From Streptomyces sp. Ru72 (GTDB lineage Bacteria > Actinomycetota > Actinomycetes > Streptomycetales > Streptomycetaceae): DNA of 64,000 bases. Location: positions 107,957-171,956 of the forward strand of contig NZ_PQSR01000003.1 of the NCBI RefSeq assembly GCF_002920635.1, written 5' to 3'. Every line of letters begins with the position of its first letter. Positions within the stretch are counted from its first letter, which is position 1. Made by a program: the position numbers and the translations under genes. This document shows positions 43,189-52,653 of this stretch, piece after piece. Under the pieces are notes generated by a model. It worked only from the letters and a program-made list of their open reading frames with translations. It was not told the DNA's origin and did no database searches.

Positions 43189-44922
43189 TCAACTGGCGCA
43201 CTGAACCTTGTCCGCTGTGGACCTGTTGGGGACGTCCGGCGCCTTGGTCGGAGCGGTGAGCGGCGTGCCCGGGCCCTGGAAGTCCTGTCCGAGGGTCAGC
43301 ACGATCGCGGGCAGCCCCTGGTCGTTCTTCTCGCTCTTGCCCGGCTTCAGCGCCGAAGCGGGCAATCCCATGATGTCCGCCAGCTTCCGCGCCTGGTCGG
43401 CCTGGTCGGGAGAGTACTCGAGCGTCGTCTTGCCGAGTGTCCTGCCCGCGTTGCCGAGCTGGCTGGACTTGGTCACGCCCTCGTTGTTCTGCAGCCAGCT
43501 CAAAGTCGCCTGTGCGCTGCCGCCGGGGGCGCCGCCGTTGTAGATGTCGACGCGGATGTCCCCGGCAGCCGAGCGTGAGCCCTTGAGCAGGTCGTTCCCG
43601 GCGGTCTTCGCCGCCTGCTGCTTCTTCTTCACCGTGGTGAAGGACACGTCGTTCTTGATCGCGTTGAAGACCTGGGGAGCCGAGTTCGGGTCGACGATGA
43701 CTGTCTTGTGCACCGGGCCGTCCGCAGGATTGTCGGCCACCGGCACGGTCAGGAAGGTGATGTTCTTCGGCGGCACCTTCTTGAGCTCCAGGGCCACGTC
43801 CTTGAGCGTGCTCACCTTGTGCAGGCCCGTGTCGACGGTCAGTGCCTTGGTGGCGGCCTCGGCGAGGTCGAGCAGCTTCGACGGGTTGGTCAGCGTGTCG
43901 CTCGAGGCCATCTTGCGCATCAGCGACGCCATGAACTGCTGCTGCACCTTGATCCGGTCCAGGTCGCCATGGTTGCCCCAGGCGTGCCGCGTGCGCACGA
44001 ACGCGAGGGCCTTCTCACCCTCGATCGTGGACGGGCCGGCGGGCAACTGGAGGTGCGACTTCTCGTCGTTGACCGCGTGCTTCAGACACACCTGGACGCC
44101 GCCCACCGCCGTCGTCAGCGTCTTGACCGCGTTGAAGTCGAGCATCATGAAGTGGTCGGGCTCTATGCCCCCGGTGATCTCCTTCACCGTGCGCATCGTG
44201 CAGCCGGGGTCGCGGCCGTCCTGCCCGAGGCTCGTGTTGAAGCGGACGTTCTGCGTGCCGGGGATGACCTTGACGGTGCCGTCGGGCTGCTTGGTCGGGC
44301 AGTCCGGGACGTTGACGATCAGGTCGCGGGGGATGCTGAGCGCGGTCGCGTTCGTCCGGTCCTTGGAGACGTGCAGCAGGATGTTGGTGTCGGCATGGCC
44401 GACGCTGCCCTTGTCGCCGTAGCCCTCGTTGCCCTTACCGGTGCGCTTGTCGGTACCGATGATCAGGATGTTGAAGGCCTCGTCCTTGCTGAAGCCGTTC
44501 TTCGCGGCGTCACCCACGTCCGTCGTAGAGACGTTGCCCTCGAGGTGCTGCAGGTAGAAGTAACCGGCCGCCGTGACCGCGACGAGCACGAACGCCATGC
44601 TGCCGCCGGTCCACAGCAGTATCTTCTTCGCCTTGCCCTTCTTGGGCTTGGTACGGCCCCGGCGGCGCCCCTGCGGCTCCGGGGGCGCCCCCCGGCGGCG
44701 GCGCTGACCGGGGAGGACGTCCGGGGCCGGTTCCCCGTGGCCGGGTGCCGTGCGGGTGCCCCCCTGCGCGCTGCCGGCGGGGGTCTCCCTGCGCGGTCTC
44801 GGCACGGACGACTGCGCTCCGGGAGCGGCCAGTCGCAGTTCGTATTCGCCGGTGTTCGGGTTGAGCACCCACTGGTCTGCGGGGTCGATGTTGTCCGCCC
44901 GCCCACGGCCTTGCGCGTCCAC
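43189..44922 (-). CDS. LCP family wall polymer ligase 4, with LytR_C domain
   Basis: A 577-residue protein. The cytoplasmic N-terminus DNIDPADQWVLNPNTGEYEL is a conserved actinobacterial LCP head, followed by an Arg/Pro-rich stretch and a membrane helix (ILLWTGGSMAFVLVAVTAAG). LCP motifs are FNILIIGTDKRTGKGNEGYG, ALSIPRDLIVNVPDC, TSLGQDGRDPGCTMRTVKEI and AFVRTRHAWGNHGDLDRIKV; LytR_C (IRVDIYNGGAPGGSAQATLS) ends the protein. GTG 44922 is chosen at the conserved head; the longer frame upstream is not homologous-looking. Confidence 0.9.
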   Translation of the reverse strand: MDAQGRGRADNIDPADQWVLNPNTGEYELRLAAPGAQSSVPRPRRETPAGSAQGGTRTAPGHGEPAPDVLPGQRRRRGAPPEPQGRRRGRTKPKKGKAKKILLWTGGSMAFVLVAVTAAGYFYLQHLEGNVSTTDVGDAAKNGFSKDEAFNILIIGTDKRTGKGNEGYGDKGSVGHADTNILLHVSKDRTNATALSIPRDLIVNVPDCPTKQPDGTVKVIPGTQNVRFNTSLGQDGRDPGCTMRTVKEITGGIEPDHFMMLDFNAVKTLTTAVGGVQVCLKHAVNDEKSHLQLPAGPSTIEGEKALAFVRTRHAWGNHGDLDRIKVQQQFMASLMRKMASSDTLTNPSKLLDLAEAATKALTVDTGLHKVSTLKDVALELKKVPPKNITFLTVPVADNPADGPVHKTVIVDPNSAPQVFNAIKNDVSFTTVKKKQQAAKTAGNDLLKGSRSAAGDIRVDIYNGGAPGGSAQATLSWLQNNEGVTKSSQLGNAGRTLGKTTLEYSPDQADQARKLADIMGLPASALKPGKSEKNDQGLPAIVLTLGQDFQGPGTPLTAPTKAPDVPNRSTADKVQCAS

Positions 44923-45161
44923 GGTTGTCCGAATCCTCCGTCGGGGCCACGCGGCGCCTTCCCCCTCGAGGCGCTCGGGTCTCTTCAGCCAGTGCGTGTG
45001 CCCAGGACGGACCTCGGGGCGTGGCACCGGATCGCTCACACTATCCGCCCAGTTCAGCGTTGAGCGACGGCGGTGACAAATTCCACTTCCCCACAACCGG
45101 GCAATCCGCCCTATATCTCAGACACTTCTTAGCTCACGCGTTCCCCGTCATGGGGTGCGCT

Positions 45162-46319
45162 TTACCCGCAGGCGTCCTGGGCGGCCGTGTTGCCGGTGAA
45201 AGTGGGAGTGGGCCCGGATGGTGCCTTCTCCCGCGAACCGGGTCCGGAACCGGGCGGCGTATTGCTCGTTTTTGCGACTGAATTACCCGGAACTTCCTTG
45301 GTGACCTCGACCGGCTGGTCCGCGCGCAGACGCCGGAAGAGTCTGTCCGCCGCCGGCTGCACGAGTTGGTCACGATTGATGTCGCCCGGGTACGGGGTGC
45401 GCGGGGCCGTCAGGAACCGCACATGTTCCGCGGAGAGGTTCCCGAGCCCGCGCACGAGTGCATAGAGTCCGCGCAGACTCGCCAGACCCGGGTCCGTGGT
45501 GAGGGCCGAGGTGGCCGCGTCCAGCACGGGATACAGCTTCACCGGGTTGAGCAGGACGCCGTTGCTGCGCACCTTGGTCACCAGCGCGCCGAGGAAACGC
45601 TGCTGGCGCTCCATCCGCTCGGTGTCGCTGCCGTCGCCGAGGCTCTTGCGGGCCCGTACGTAGCCGAGAGCCTGCTCGCCGTCGAGCGTCACCTTGCCCG
45701 CGGGCAGTCTGAGCCTGGCGGCCGTGTCGTCGATCGGATGCCGCAGGCACACCTGGACGCCACCGAGCGCGTCGATCATCTTCTTGAAGCCGTTGAAGTC
45801 GACGACCATGTGGTGGTCGACGCGGATGTTCGTCAGCTTCTCGACGGTACGGACCGTGCAGGCGGAACCCCCGGTCGCGAAGGCGTGGTTGAACATGGTG
45901 AACTGCGCCTCGCTGCGGCTGCCGTCCGGCCGGCCGCAGCTCGGCACGTTCACCATGAGGTCACGGGGCAGGGACACGGCGGTGGCACTGCGCCGGTCGG
46001 CCGCGAGGTGCAGCAGGATCGTGGTGTCGGACCGCTCCGTCCCGGCATCCCGCCCGTACCGGCCGTTGCCGGCACCCGCACGCGAGTCGGACCCGATGAG
46101 CAGGATGTTCCGCGCACCGCGCACGAGCGAAGCCGGCCGCTCCTTCTCGTACCGGGCGAGCTCGGCGGCGGCGGCCTCGTCCGCGGTGATGTTCGAGTCC
46201 AGCTTCTCGTACGCGACCCAGCCGGCCCCGGCGGCACCCAGCAGGAGCGCGGCCAGTCCGACCGCACACCACCGCACCCAGCGCCACCGCCGATGACGTG
46301 CTCTCACTGCCGGGTCCAC
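45162..46319 (-). CDS. LCP family wall polymer ligase 5
   Basis: A 385-residue LCP protein with a short basic N-terminus (RARHRRWRWVRW), one membrane helix (CAVGLAALLLGAAGAGWVAY), and LCP motifs NILLIGSDSRAGAGNGRYGR, AVSLPRDLMVNVPSCG, TMFNHAFATGGSACTVRTVE and ALGYVRARKSLGDGSDTERM. The usual RTRH reads RARK here, a change at the conserved region that may alter activity. There is no LytR_C domain; the tail is Pro/Ser/Gly-rich. GTG 46319 is the likely start. Confidence 0.88.
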   Translation of the reverse strand: MDPAVRARHRRWRWVRWCAVGLAALLLGAAGAGWVAYEKLDSNITADEAAAAELARYEKERPASLVRGARNILLIGSDSRAGAGNGRYGRDAGTERSDTTILLHLAADRRSATAVSLPRDLMVNVPSCGRPDGSRSEAQFTMFNHAFATGGSACTVRTVEKLTNIRVDHHMVVDFNGFKKMIDALGGVQVCLRHPIDDTAARLRLPAGKVTLDGEQALGYVRARKSLGDGSDTERMERQQRFLGALVTKVRSNGVLLNPVKLYPVLDAATSALTTDPGLASLRGLYALVRGLGNLSAEHVRFLTAPRTPYPGDINRDQLVQPAADRLFRRLRADQPVEVTKEVPGNSVAKTSNTPPGSGPGSREKAPSGPTPTFTGNTAAQDACG

Positions 46320-46520
46320 CGCCTTGCGTCGTATGAGCGGAAGCTGCTGTTACGACCATGGCCCGGGGCCGGGTTGCGGGGCTTCCGATACTGGTCCGGA
46401 TGGACGCCGACCGCTCCTCTATAGGGGCGCGGGACCGTGAGATCGTGCGGCTCCGCGGCGTGGCGTGATCAGCCGCGGGGGGCGCGCGGTCGAACAACCG
46501 CGGGGACCGCCCGGCGCTGA

Positions 46521-47279
46521 TCAGCTGACAGCCGTCGCCGTCACCTTTTCGCTCTCGATCCGCTTGGCCAGCCCTTCCTCTCCCAACCGCTCGAGATGCC
46601 GGCACAACACGACCGAGCCTCCCGCGGCCAAGGGCGCGTACAACCCGGCGCTCAACCCGGCCCAGGTGTCGTACGGCAACCCCGACAGCAACCGCGCCCC
46701 GGGGCCCGTCAGCCCGAGGGGCGGTGCGTCCGCCCGGGCCCGTTCCACGACCTCCGCCGCCGTGTACTCGGCCCCGGCGACGATCAGCGCCGGCTCGTCC
46801 GGGTCGACGGGAGCGTACGGCTGGAAGCGGTCGCCCTGGCTCGGCACTTCGACGGCGTAGTCGACGAAGCCGTCCGGGGCCTGCGGGAAGCGGCCGCCCA
46901 GGGGGCGCAGGGCGAGGGCCACGCGCTCCCCGGAGCAAGCGCGCGCCGCGTCCAGCGTGTCAGGGCCGCTGACCACGAGGTCGGCGGCGCCCGGATCGCC
47001 GTCGACGTCCGCGAGGACGCCCACGGACGAGCAGGCGAGCAGCCACACCGCCGTCTGCCAGTGCGCGGGCAGCAGCAGTGCGACCCGGTCGCCGGGCTCG
47101 GCGGCGAGGTCACCCTGAAGGAGGTTGGCGGTCTTGGCCACCCAATTGGCGAAGGTGGCCACGGAGAGTTCGACGCGTTCGCCCGTGGCGTCGTCGTAGA
47201 AGGTCACCAGGGGGCGCGCGGGGTCCGCGGCGAGCGCGGATCGCAGCAGGTCGGCGGGGGTGCGGTCGGTGGCGTTCAC
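46521..47279 (-). CDS. TIGR03089-family protein (truncated AMP-ligase-like)
   Basis: A 252-residue actinobacterial protein resembling the N-terminal part of acyl-CoA synthetases and other adenylate-forming enzymes: FYDDATGERVELSVATFANW, VAKTANLLQGDLAAEPGDRV and the ALLLPAHWQTAVWLLACSSV segment. The AMP-binding P-loop (YTSGTTG-like) and the C-terminal catalytic domain are absent, as usual for TIGR03089. It often neighbours LCP genes in actinomycetes, but its role is unknown. It is divergent from the PGRP amidase gene. Confidence 0.85.
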   Translation of the reverse strand: MNATDRTPADLLRSALAADPARPLVTFYDDATGERVELSVATFANWVAKTANLLQGDLAAEPGDRVALLLPAHWQTAVWLLACSSVGVLADVDGDPGAADLVVSGPDTLDAARACSGERVALALRPLGGRFPQAPDGFVDYAVEVPSQGDRFQPYAPVDPDEPALIVAGAEYTAAEVVERARADAPPLGLTGPGARLLSGLPYDTWAGLSAGLYAPLAAGGSVVLCRHLERLGEEGLAKRIESEKVTATAVS

Positions 47280-47381
47280 GGCGCAAGAGTACGCGGGGGC
47301 GGGCGTGCGCGCGTCGGTGGCGGGATGTCGGGCGCCACCGGTTCGGCCGAGTGCAGTCGACGGGTCGTCAGATTCTAAATG

Positions 47382-47393
47382 GACATATATGTC
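47382..47393. promoter_or_regulatory. 12-bp A/T-rich palindrome at the amidase start
   Basis: GACATATATGTC is a perfect palindrome ending 5 bases before the ATG at 47399. It is exceptional in this GC-rich DNA, overlaps the position of a -10 element for a leaderless mRNA, and could be an operator. Confidence 0.5.
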
Positions 47394-47398
47394 TGACT

Positions 47399-48916
47399 AT
47401 GTCCAAGATCTCATGCATGCGTGGATATCTTGCTTCCTCGATCGGTGCCACCTGTGCGGCGGTACTGACCCTTCCGCTCGCGATCCCGGCCGCGGTGGCC
47501 GGAACAGGTGTGCGGCATCCGTCGGCTTCGGCGGCCGTCCCCGGCAGTACCCAGTCCTTCCCCCTCGTGCCCTTCACCCGCACCGCCGGGGCGGTGGTCG
47601 AAGCGGGTCTGACCCCGCAGGCGGTGCGCTCCTTCTCGCTCGTCGGCGTCGTCTGGGACGACCCGGGCACCGAACTCCACGGCCATGTCGAGGTCCGTAC
47701 CCGCGCGAGCGGGACGCACCAGTGGTCCGAGTGGCAGGAACTCGAGACGCACCACCACGGCCACGGCCCCGACCCCGGCACTGCGGAGGGCCGGTCCAGC
47801 AGGGCGCGCGGGGCGACTGCGCCGCTGTGGGTCGGTGACTCGGACGGAGTGGCGGTACGGGTGAGCGCCGAGGGGGACGACACCGGAACGACGCGATCGC
47901 CCGTGCTCCCCAACGGACTCCGCGTCGAACTGGTCGACCCCGGCGTCGATTCGAAGCCGGGCGCCCCCGGCCCCACCGCACACGCGGCGGCGCCGGAACC
48001 GTCCGACCGGAGCGCGCCCGGCACCGCGGCCGCTGCGGGCTCCAACGCGCTCGGCCGGGACGCCGGTCGCATGTCCCCGGGTGACGGCGCGGCCCCGTCA
48101 CCCTCGCACGAGGCGCTGGAGCCGCAGGGGGCGAAGGATTCGGGGGGACCGCAGGGGACGGTGAAGGAACCGCCGGACACGGCGGAGGAGACCGCCGCCC
48201 CCGCGCAGGGGACGGCGAACCCCGCGGACACCACCGGCCCCGCAAAGGAAACTCCGGGCAAGGAGCCGGAAGCAGTCCCTCAGCAGCTCCCGGAGCACTC
48301 GGGGACCCACACCGCCCCGCGCCCGAAAATCGTCACCCGCAGCGGCTGGGGCGCGGACGAAACCCTGCGCGAGGCGGGCTTCGTCTACACGGACAGCGTG
48401 AAGGTGGCGTTCGTGCACCACACGGCGTCGGGCAACAACTACACCTGCGCGGAGGCGCCTTCCGTCATCCGCAGTATCTACCGCTACCACGTGGTGAGTA
48501 ACGGCTGGCGGGACATCGGCTACAACTTCCTCGTCGACAAGTGCGGAACCATCTACGAGGGCCGCGCCGGAGGCATCGACAAGCCTGTGCTGGGCGCCCA
48601 CACCCTCGGGTTCAACAGCGACAGCACGGGCATCGCCGTCATCGGCACCTACTCCGGAAACACCAAACCGTCGGCCCAGACGCTGGACGGCGTGGGCGCA
48701 CTGAGCGCGTGGAAACTCGGTCTGTACGGCATGGATCCGCGCGCCACGACATACCTGGTGTCCGGAGGTGGCAATCTCTACCCAAAGGGTGTGAAGGCAC
48801 AACTCAACGTGCTCTCGGGCCATCGCGACGGGTACGCCACGGACTGTCCTGGAGCGCAGCTCTACGGCAAACTCTCCACGATCCGCTCCACCGCGGCCCG
48901 CCTGCAGGGCCGCTGA
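47399..48916 (+). CDS. Secreted N-acetylmuramoyl-L-alanine amidase (PGRP/Amidase_2 domain)
   Basis: A 505-residue exported peptidoglycan hydrolase. The signal peptide is SIGATCAAVLTLPLAIPAAV with an AVAG-type end. An N-terminal domain (to about residue 185) is followed by a long Pro/Ala/Glu-rich linker. The C-terminal PGRP-type domain starts at IVTRSGWGADETLREAGF: zinc ligands are expected in VAFVHHTASGNNYTC and in LSGHRDGYATDCPGAQLYG. It should cut the amide between MurNAc and the stem peptide. No Shine-Dalgarno is visible; ATG 47399 and ATG 47417 are both possible starts. Confidence 0.9.
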   Translation: MSKISCMRGYLASSIGATCAAVLTLPLAIPAAVAGTGVRHPSASAAVPGSTQSFPLVPFTRTAGAVVEAGLTPQAVRSFSLVGVVWDDPGTELHGHVEVRTRASGTHQWSEWQELETHHHGHGPDPGTAEGRSSRARGATAPLWVGDSDGVAVRVSAEGDDTGTTRSPVLPNGLRVELVDPGVDSKPGAPGPTAHAAAPEPSDRSAPGTAAAAGSNALGRDAGRMSPGDGAAPSPSHEALEPQGAKDSGGPQGTVKEPPDTAEETAAPAQGTANPADTTGPAKETPGKEPEAVPQQLPEHSGTHTAPRPKIVTRSGWGADETLREAGFVYTDSVKVAFVHHTASGNNYTCAEAPSVIRSIYRYHVVSNGWRDIGYNFLVDKCGTIYEGRAGGIDKPVLGAHTLGFNSDSTGIAVIGTYSGNTKPSAQTLDGVGALSAWKLGLYGMDPRATTYLVSGGGNLYPKGVKAQLNVLSGHRDGYATDCPGAQLYGKLSTIRSTAARLQGR

Positions 48917-49066
48917 GGACAAAAGCCCGCCGCATGACGAAGGTGCCTGAGAGAGACCACTCTCACGGTCCTCATAACGCCCCTTGCGGTCCTCGCAACA
49001 CGGTCTGCATACACTGGTCGGCCGATTCACAGTCTGGCCGGTCCCGGCAGGAAGCAGAGACGACAG

Positions 49067-50149
49067 GTGACAGAAGCGATCCTCCTGGTCGGCGGTAGAG
49101 GCACCCGACTTCGCCCGCTCACGGTGCACACCCCCAAGCCGATGGTTCCGGCGGCCGGGGTCCCGTTCCTCACACACCAGCTGGCGCGGGCGAAGGCGGC
49201 GGGCGTGGAGCACATCGTGCTCGCCACCTCCTATCTGGCTGAGGTCTTCGAGCCGTACTTCGGTGACGGCTCGTCCCTCGGCCTCCGCCTCGAGTACGTC
49301 ACGGAGGAGGAGCCCCTCGGCACGGGCGGCGCCATCCGAAACGTGGTGAGCCGCCTCCACTCCGGTCCCGAGGACCCGGTGCTGGTCTTCAACGGGGACA
49401 TCCTCACGGGCCTCGACATCCGCGCCCTGGTCCACACCCACCAGTCGACGGGCGCGGACGTGTCGCTGCACCTGACGAAGGTGACGGACCCGAGGGCGTA
49501 CGGCCTGGTCCCCACGGACGAGGCGGGCCGGGTGACGGCGTTCCTGGAGAAGCCGCAGACCCCCGAGGAGATCGTCACCGACCAGATCAACGCCGGCGCG
49601 TACGTCTTCCGCCGCTCGGTGATCGACACGATTCCCGTGGGCCGCCCGGTGTCGGTGGAACGCGAGACGTTCCCGGACCTGCTCGCGGCGGGAGCCCATC
49701 TGCAGGGCATGGTCGACTCCACGTACTGGCTGGACCTGGGCACCCCGGCCGCCTTCGTGCGCGGCTCGGCGGACCTCGTCCTCGGGCGGGCCCCGTCCCC
49801 GGCGGTACCCGGCCGCTGCGGCGACCGTCTGATCCTGCCGACGGCCACGGTCGCGTCGGACGCGAAGCTGACGGGCGGCACGGTGGTGGGCGAGGGCGCG
49901 TTCGTCGGAGAGGGCGCCCGGATCTCCGGCAGCACGGTGCTCTCCGGCGCCGTCGTGGAGCCCGGCGCGGTCATCACGGACTCCCTGATCGGCGCCCGCT
50001 CCCGCATCGGCGAGCGCTCGATCGTCACGGGCGCGGTCATCGGTGACGGCGCGGTGGTCGGCGCGGACAACGAACTCCGTGAAGGAGTGCGGGTCTGGTG
50101 CGACGCGCGGATCCCGGCGGGCGCGGTGCGCTTCTCCTCGGACCAGTAG
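49067..50149 (+). CDS. Sugar-1-phosphate nucleotidyltransferase (mannose-1-phosphate guanylyltransferase type)
   Basis: A 360-residue NDP-sugar pyrophosphorylase. The N-terminal Rossmann-like domain has AILLVGGRGTRLRPLTVHTP with the signature GGxGTRLxPLT, then KPMVPAAGVPFL, VFNGDILTGLDI and INAGAYVFRRSVID. The C-terminal half is a left-handed beta-helix of hexapeptide repeats (VVGEGAFVGEGARISGSTVL and following). This layout is that of actinobacterial ManC/GMPP-like enzymes making GDP-mannose; glucose-1-phosphate use cannot be excluded. GTG 49067 is the start. manB, 13 kb downstream, would supply mannose-1-phosphate. Confidence 0.87.
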   Translation: MTEAILLVGGRGTRLRPLTVHTPKPMVPAAGVPFLTHQLARAKAAGVEHIVLATSYLAEVFEPYFGDGSSLGLRLEYVTEEEPLGTGGAIRNVVSRLHSGPEDPVLVFNGDILTGLDIRALVHTHQSTGADVSLHLTKVTDPRAYGLVPTDEAGRVTAFLEKPQTPEEIVTDQINAGAYVFRRSVIDTIPVGRPVSVERETFPDLLAAGAHLQGMVDSTYWLDLGTPAAFVRGSADLVLGRAPSPAVPGRCGDRLILPTATVASDAKLTGGTVVGEGAFVGEGARISGSTVLSGAVVEPGAVITDSLIGARSRIGERSIVTGAVIGDGAVVGADNELREGVRVWCDARIPAGAVRFSSDQ

Positions 50150-50162
50150 CAGCGCCTTTCGA

Positions 50163-50202
50163 CGACGCCGGGTGCCCTGTGTCACATGGGCACCCGGCGT
50201 CG
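50163..50202. terminator. Bidirectional terminator hairpin
   Basis: A perfect 15-bp stem (50163-50177 with 50188-50202, loop of 10) between the convergent nucleotidyltransferase and AlkA-type genes. Confidence 0.85.
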
Positions 50203-50204
50203 CG

Positions 50205-51206
50205 TTACAACCGGCCGATGTCCCCCCGCCGCATCCGTGGGGCGCGCCGCGGCGGCGCAGACCCGCTCAACAGGATCAGCCGGGCCGCCCGGTGCCGCTG
50301 GCCGGCGTACGGCTGAAGCAGCGACAGCATCACGGAGTCGTCCGCGTCCCGGTTCCCGGCCAGCGCGTATCCCACGATCCCGGGCAGGTGCAGGTCCCCC
50401 ACGGTCACCGAGTCCGCCGCCCCGTGACTGCGCTGAACGGTCTCCGCCGAGGTCCACGGCCCGATCCCGGGCACCACCTCGAGCCGCGCCTGAGCCTCGG
50501 CCGGTTCCATCCCCACCGCCTGCTCCAGGCGGGCGGCGACCCGCACGGCCCGCAGGATCGTCGACGCCCGCTTGTTGTCGACTCCGGCACGGTGCCACTC
50601 CCAGGACGGAATGAGCGCCCACGTCCGCGGCGCCGGCATCACATGCATCCGCCCCGGCGCGGGTCCCGGAGCCGGTTCGCCGAACTTCCGTACGAGCAGC
50701 CGCCAGGCCCGGTAGGCCTCGTCCGTCGTGACCTTCTGCTCCAGGATCGACGGAATCAACGACTCCAGTACCAGGCCGGTCCGGGTGAGCCGCAGCCCCG
50801 GCCGGCGGTGCCGTGCCAGCGCGACCAGTCGGTGCCGTGGCTCGAAGGCGTCGGGATCGTCCAACGCGCCGAGCAGTTCAGGCAGTTGGTCCAGCAGCCA
50901 CTCCGCCCCGGGCCCCCAGGCCTCCGCCTCGGCGACCCCGCCGCGCAGCGCCACCCGCAGCGTGCCCGGACCCAGCGGCGTACGGCTGGCCCGCCACACC
51001 GAGCCGTCGGGCGTCGTCCGGAAGGTGGGATCGGCGGGCCCGCGCCGCAGCGGCCCGAGCACCAGGCCCAGGTCCAGTGGCCCGGGCGGACTCCAGGTCC
51101 GCCGCCGTCCGGGTGCCGCGGCCGGCCGCGGCACCCCTGCGGGCACGACGACATGCCCACCGCGCGCGGTCGTGGGGGTGGGGCGGGGAGCGAAGCGTCC
51201 GGCCAC
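50205..51206 (-). CDS. DNA-3-methyladenine glycosylase 2 (AlkA/HhH-GPD family)
   Basis: A 333-residue repair enzyme excising alkylated bases. The helix-hairpin-helix is VVPGIGPWTSAETVQRSHGA, followed by VTVGDLHLPGIVGYALAG where Asp in GDLHLPG is the expected catalytic residue. An N-terminal part of about 90 residues resembles the AlkA-N domain. The start is GTG 51206. It is followed upstream by fbiB-fbiA on the same strand with a 97-base gap, so it may be read from their transcript. Confidence 0.87.
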   Translation of the reverse strand: MAGRFAPRPTPTTARGGHVVVPAGVPRPAAAPGRRRTWSPPGPLDLGLVLGPLRRGPADPTFRTTPDGSVWRASRTPLGPGTLRVALRGGVAEAEAWGPGAEWLLDQLPELLGALDDPDAFEPRHRLVALARHRRPGLRLTRTGLVLESLIPSILEQKVTTDEAYRAWRLLVRKFGEPAPGPAPGRMHVMPAPRTWALIPSWEWHRAGVDNKRASTILRAVRVAARLEQAVGMEPAEAQARLEVVPGIGPWTSAETVQRSHGAADSVTVGDLHLPGIVGYALAGNRDADDSVMLSLLQPYAGQRHRAARLILLSGSAPPRRAPRMRRGDIGRL

Positions 51207-51303
51207 GGATGAGGTCCTGGTGGTAGGTGTCCTGGTGCTCTGGGTGTCGTCCTACGAGGGTAGGGGGCGCGTGCCCCGCTCCGGCGGCCTTGCGGCCCCC
51301 GGC

Positions 51304-52653
51304 TCACCGCACCTCGATGAACGCCCCCGCATCCCGCTCCGGCCGCGGCTTCGGTTCCCCAGCCGGATGCCCCACCGCCACGGCGCCCATCGGCTCCCAG
51401 TTCGCCGGCAGTTTCAGCACCTCGCGCACGACGTCCCGGCAGAACATCGTCGAGGACACCCACGCCGACCCCAGCCGCTCCCCGGCGAGGGCGACGAGGA
51501 GGTTCTGTACCCCCGCGCCCGTCGCGACCACGAACATCTCCCGCTCGGCCGCGTCCCGCCGCGCGTCGCCGTAGGTGTGGGAGCCGTCCATGACCATGCA
51601 CGGCACGACGAGGTACGGCGCGTTGCGCAGCACGTCCCCGCGCCGGACGCGCTTGGCGATGGACTCCTCGCTCTTCCCGTCCCGGCGCAGGTCCGCGATC
51701 CACGCGTCCCGCATCGCGTCGAGCAGCCGCGTCCGCGACTCCTCGGACTCCAGCAGCACGAACCGCCACGGCGTGGTGTGGTGCGGCGCGGGGGCCGTCA
51801 CGGCGGCGGCCACCGCACGGCGTACGGCACCGGGGTCGACGGGCTCGTCGGTGAACGCGCGCACCGTGCGCCGTTGGGTCACCGCCTCCCGTACCGCCTC
51901 CGACGTGCCAAGCCGGAACATGTCGTCGCGCGCGCCGCGCACCATGGCCCGCGCGCCGTCGCCGTGGTCGCCGGTCACCACGTGCGGCAGCCCGCGGACC
52001 ACCGCGACGGGCAGCCCGGCCGCCTTGCCCTTGACCAGATCGCCCGCGGCCGCCAGCTCGTCGGCGGTGGCGACGACGGTCGCGCTCAGCGGGTTGCCGT
52101 GCGCGTCCGTGCCGCCGCGCAGGTCGTCGAGGACCCGTACGCCCGCAGCCCCGATGGCGACGTCGGTGAGCCCGGTGCGCCAGGGCCGCCCGAAGGTGTC
52201 CGTGACGATCACGCCGACCTCCACGCCGAGCGTGTCCCGCAGTCCCTCGCGGACGGTGCGCGCGGACGCGTCGGGGTCCTCGGGCAGCAACAGCACGGTG
52301 CCCGCAGGGGTGTTGGAGGCGTCGACACCGGCGGCGGCCATCACCAGGCCCTGCCGGTTCTCCACGATCCTGAGCGGACCGCGCCGGGCCACGACCCGCA
52401 CGGTCTCGGCGTCGATGGCGGCCTCCCGGTCGTCCGCCCGGACGACGCGTCCCTCCGCCTTCGAGACGATCTTGGAGGTGACGAGGAGGACGTCGCCGTC
52501 GACGAGCCCCGGCTCGGCCGCGGCGATCACCTTGGCGAGGTCGTCGCCCTCACGGATCTCCGGCAGCCCCGCAAGCGCCCACACCCGGTAGGCGGGCGCC
52601 GCGACGGGAGCACCGCCGCCGGCCCCGGCATCCGTGGAAAGCCCGCTGCTCAA
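51304..52653 (-). CDS. fbiB: Coenzyme F420-0:L-glutamate ligase / FMN-binding C-terminal domain (FbiB)
   Basis: A 449-residue two-domain F420 biosynthesis enzyme. Residues about 20-245 form the CofE-like gamma-glutamyl ligase ([56 protein letters not shown]). Residues about 250-449 are the nitroreductase-like FMN domain ([52 protein letters not shown]). Full-length FbiB adds the polyglutamate tail and completes F420. The start is TTG 52653, overlapping the fbiA stop (TTGA), so the pair is co-translated. Confidence 0.94.
   Translation of the reverse strand: MSSGLSTDAGAGGGAPVAAPAYRVWALAGLPEIREGDDLAKVIAAAEPGLVDGDVLLVTSKIVSKAEGRVVRADDREAAIDAETVRVVARRGPLRIVENRQGLVMAAAGVDASNTPAGTVLLLPEDPDASARTVREGLRDTLGVEVGVIVTDTFGRPWRTGLTDVAIGAAGVRVLDDLRGGTDAHGNPLSATVVATADELAAAGDLVKGKAAGLPVAVVRGLPHVVTGDHGDGARAMVRGARDDMFRLGTSEAVREAVTQRRTVRAFTDEPVDPGAVRRAVAAAVTAPAPHHTTPWRFVLLESEESRTRLLDAMRDAWIADLRRDGKSEESIAKRVRRGDVLRNAPYLVVPCMVMDGSHTYGDARRDAAEREMFVVATGAGVQNLLVALAGERLGSAWVSSTMFCRDVVREVLKLPANWEPMGAVAVGHPAGEPKPRPERDAGAFIEVR

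Noticed and set aside
48950..48970. TGAGAG/CTCTCA hairpin before the nucleotidyltransferase gene as a possible riboswitch
   Set aside because: Only a 6-bp stem with no surrounding conserved riboswitch core could be seen.
48098..50185. 695-codon minus-strand frame over the amidase and nucleotidyltransferase genes
   Set aside because: It spans two well-supported genes on the opposite strand and encodes only Arg/Ala/Asp-rich shadow sequence.
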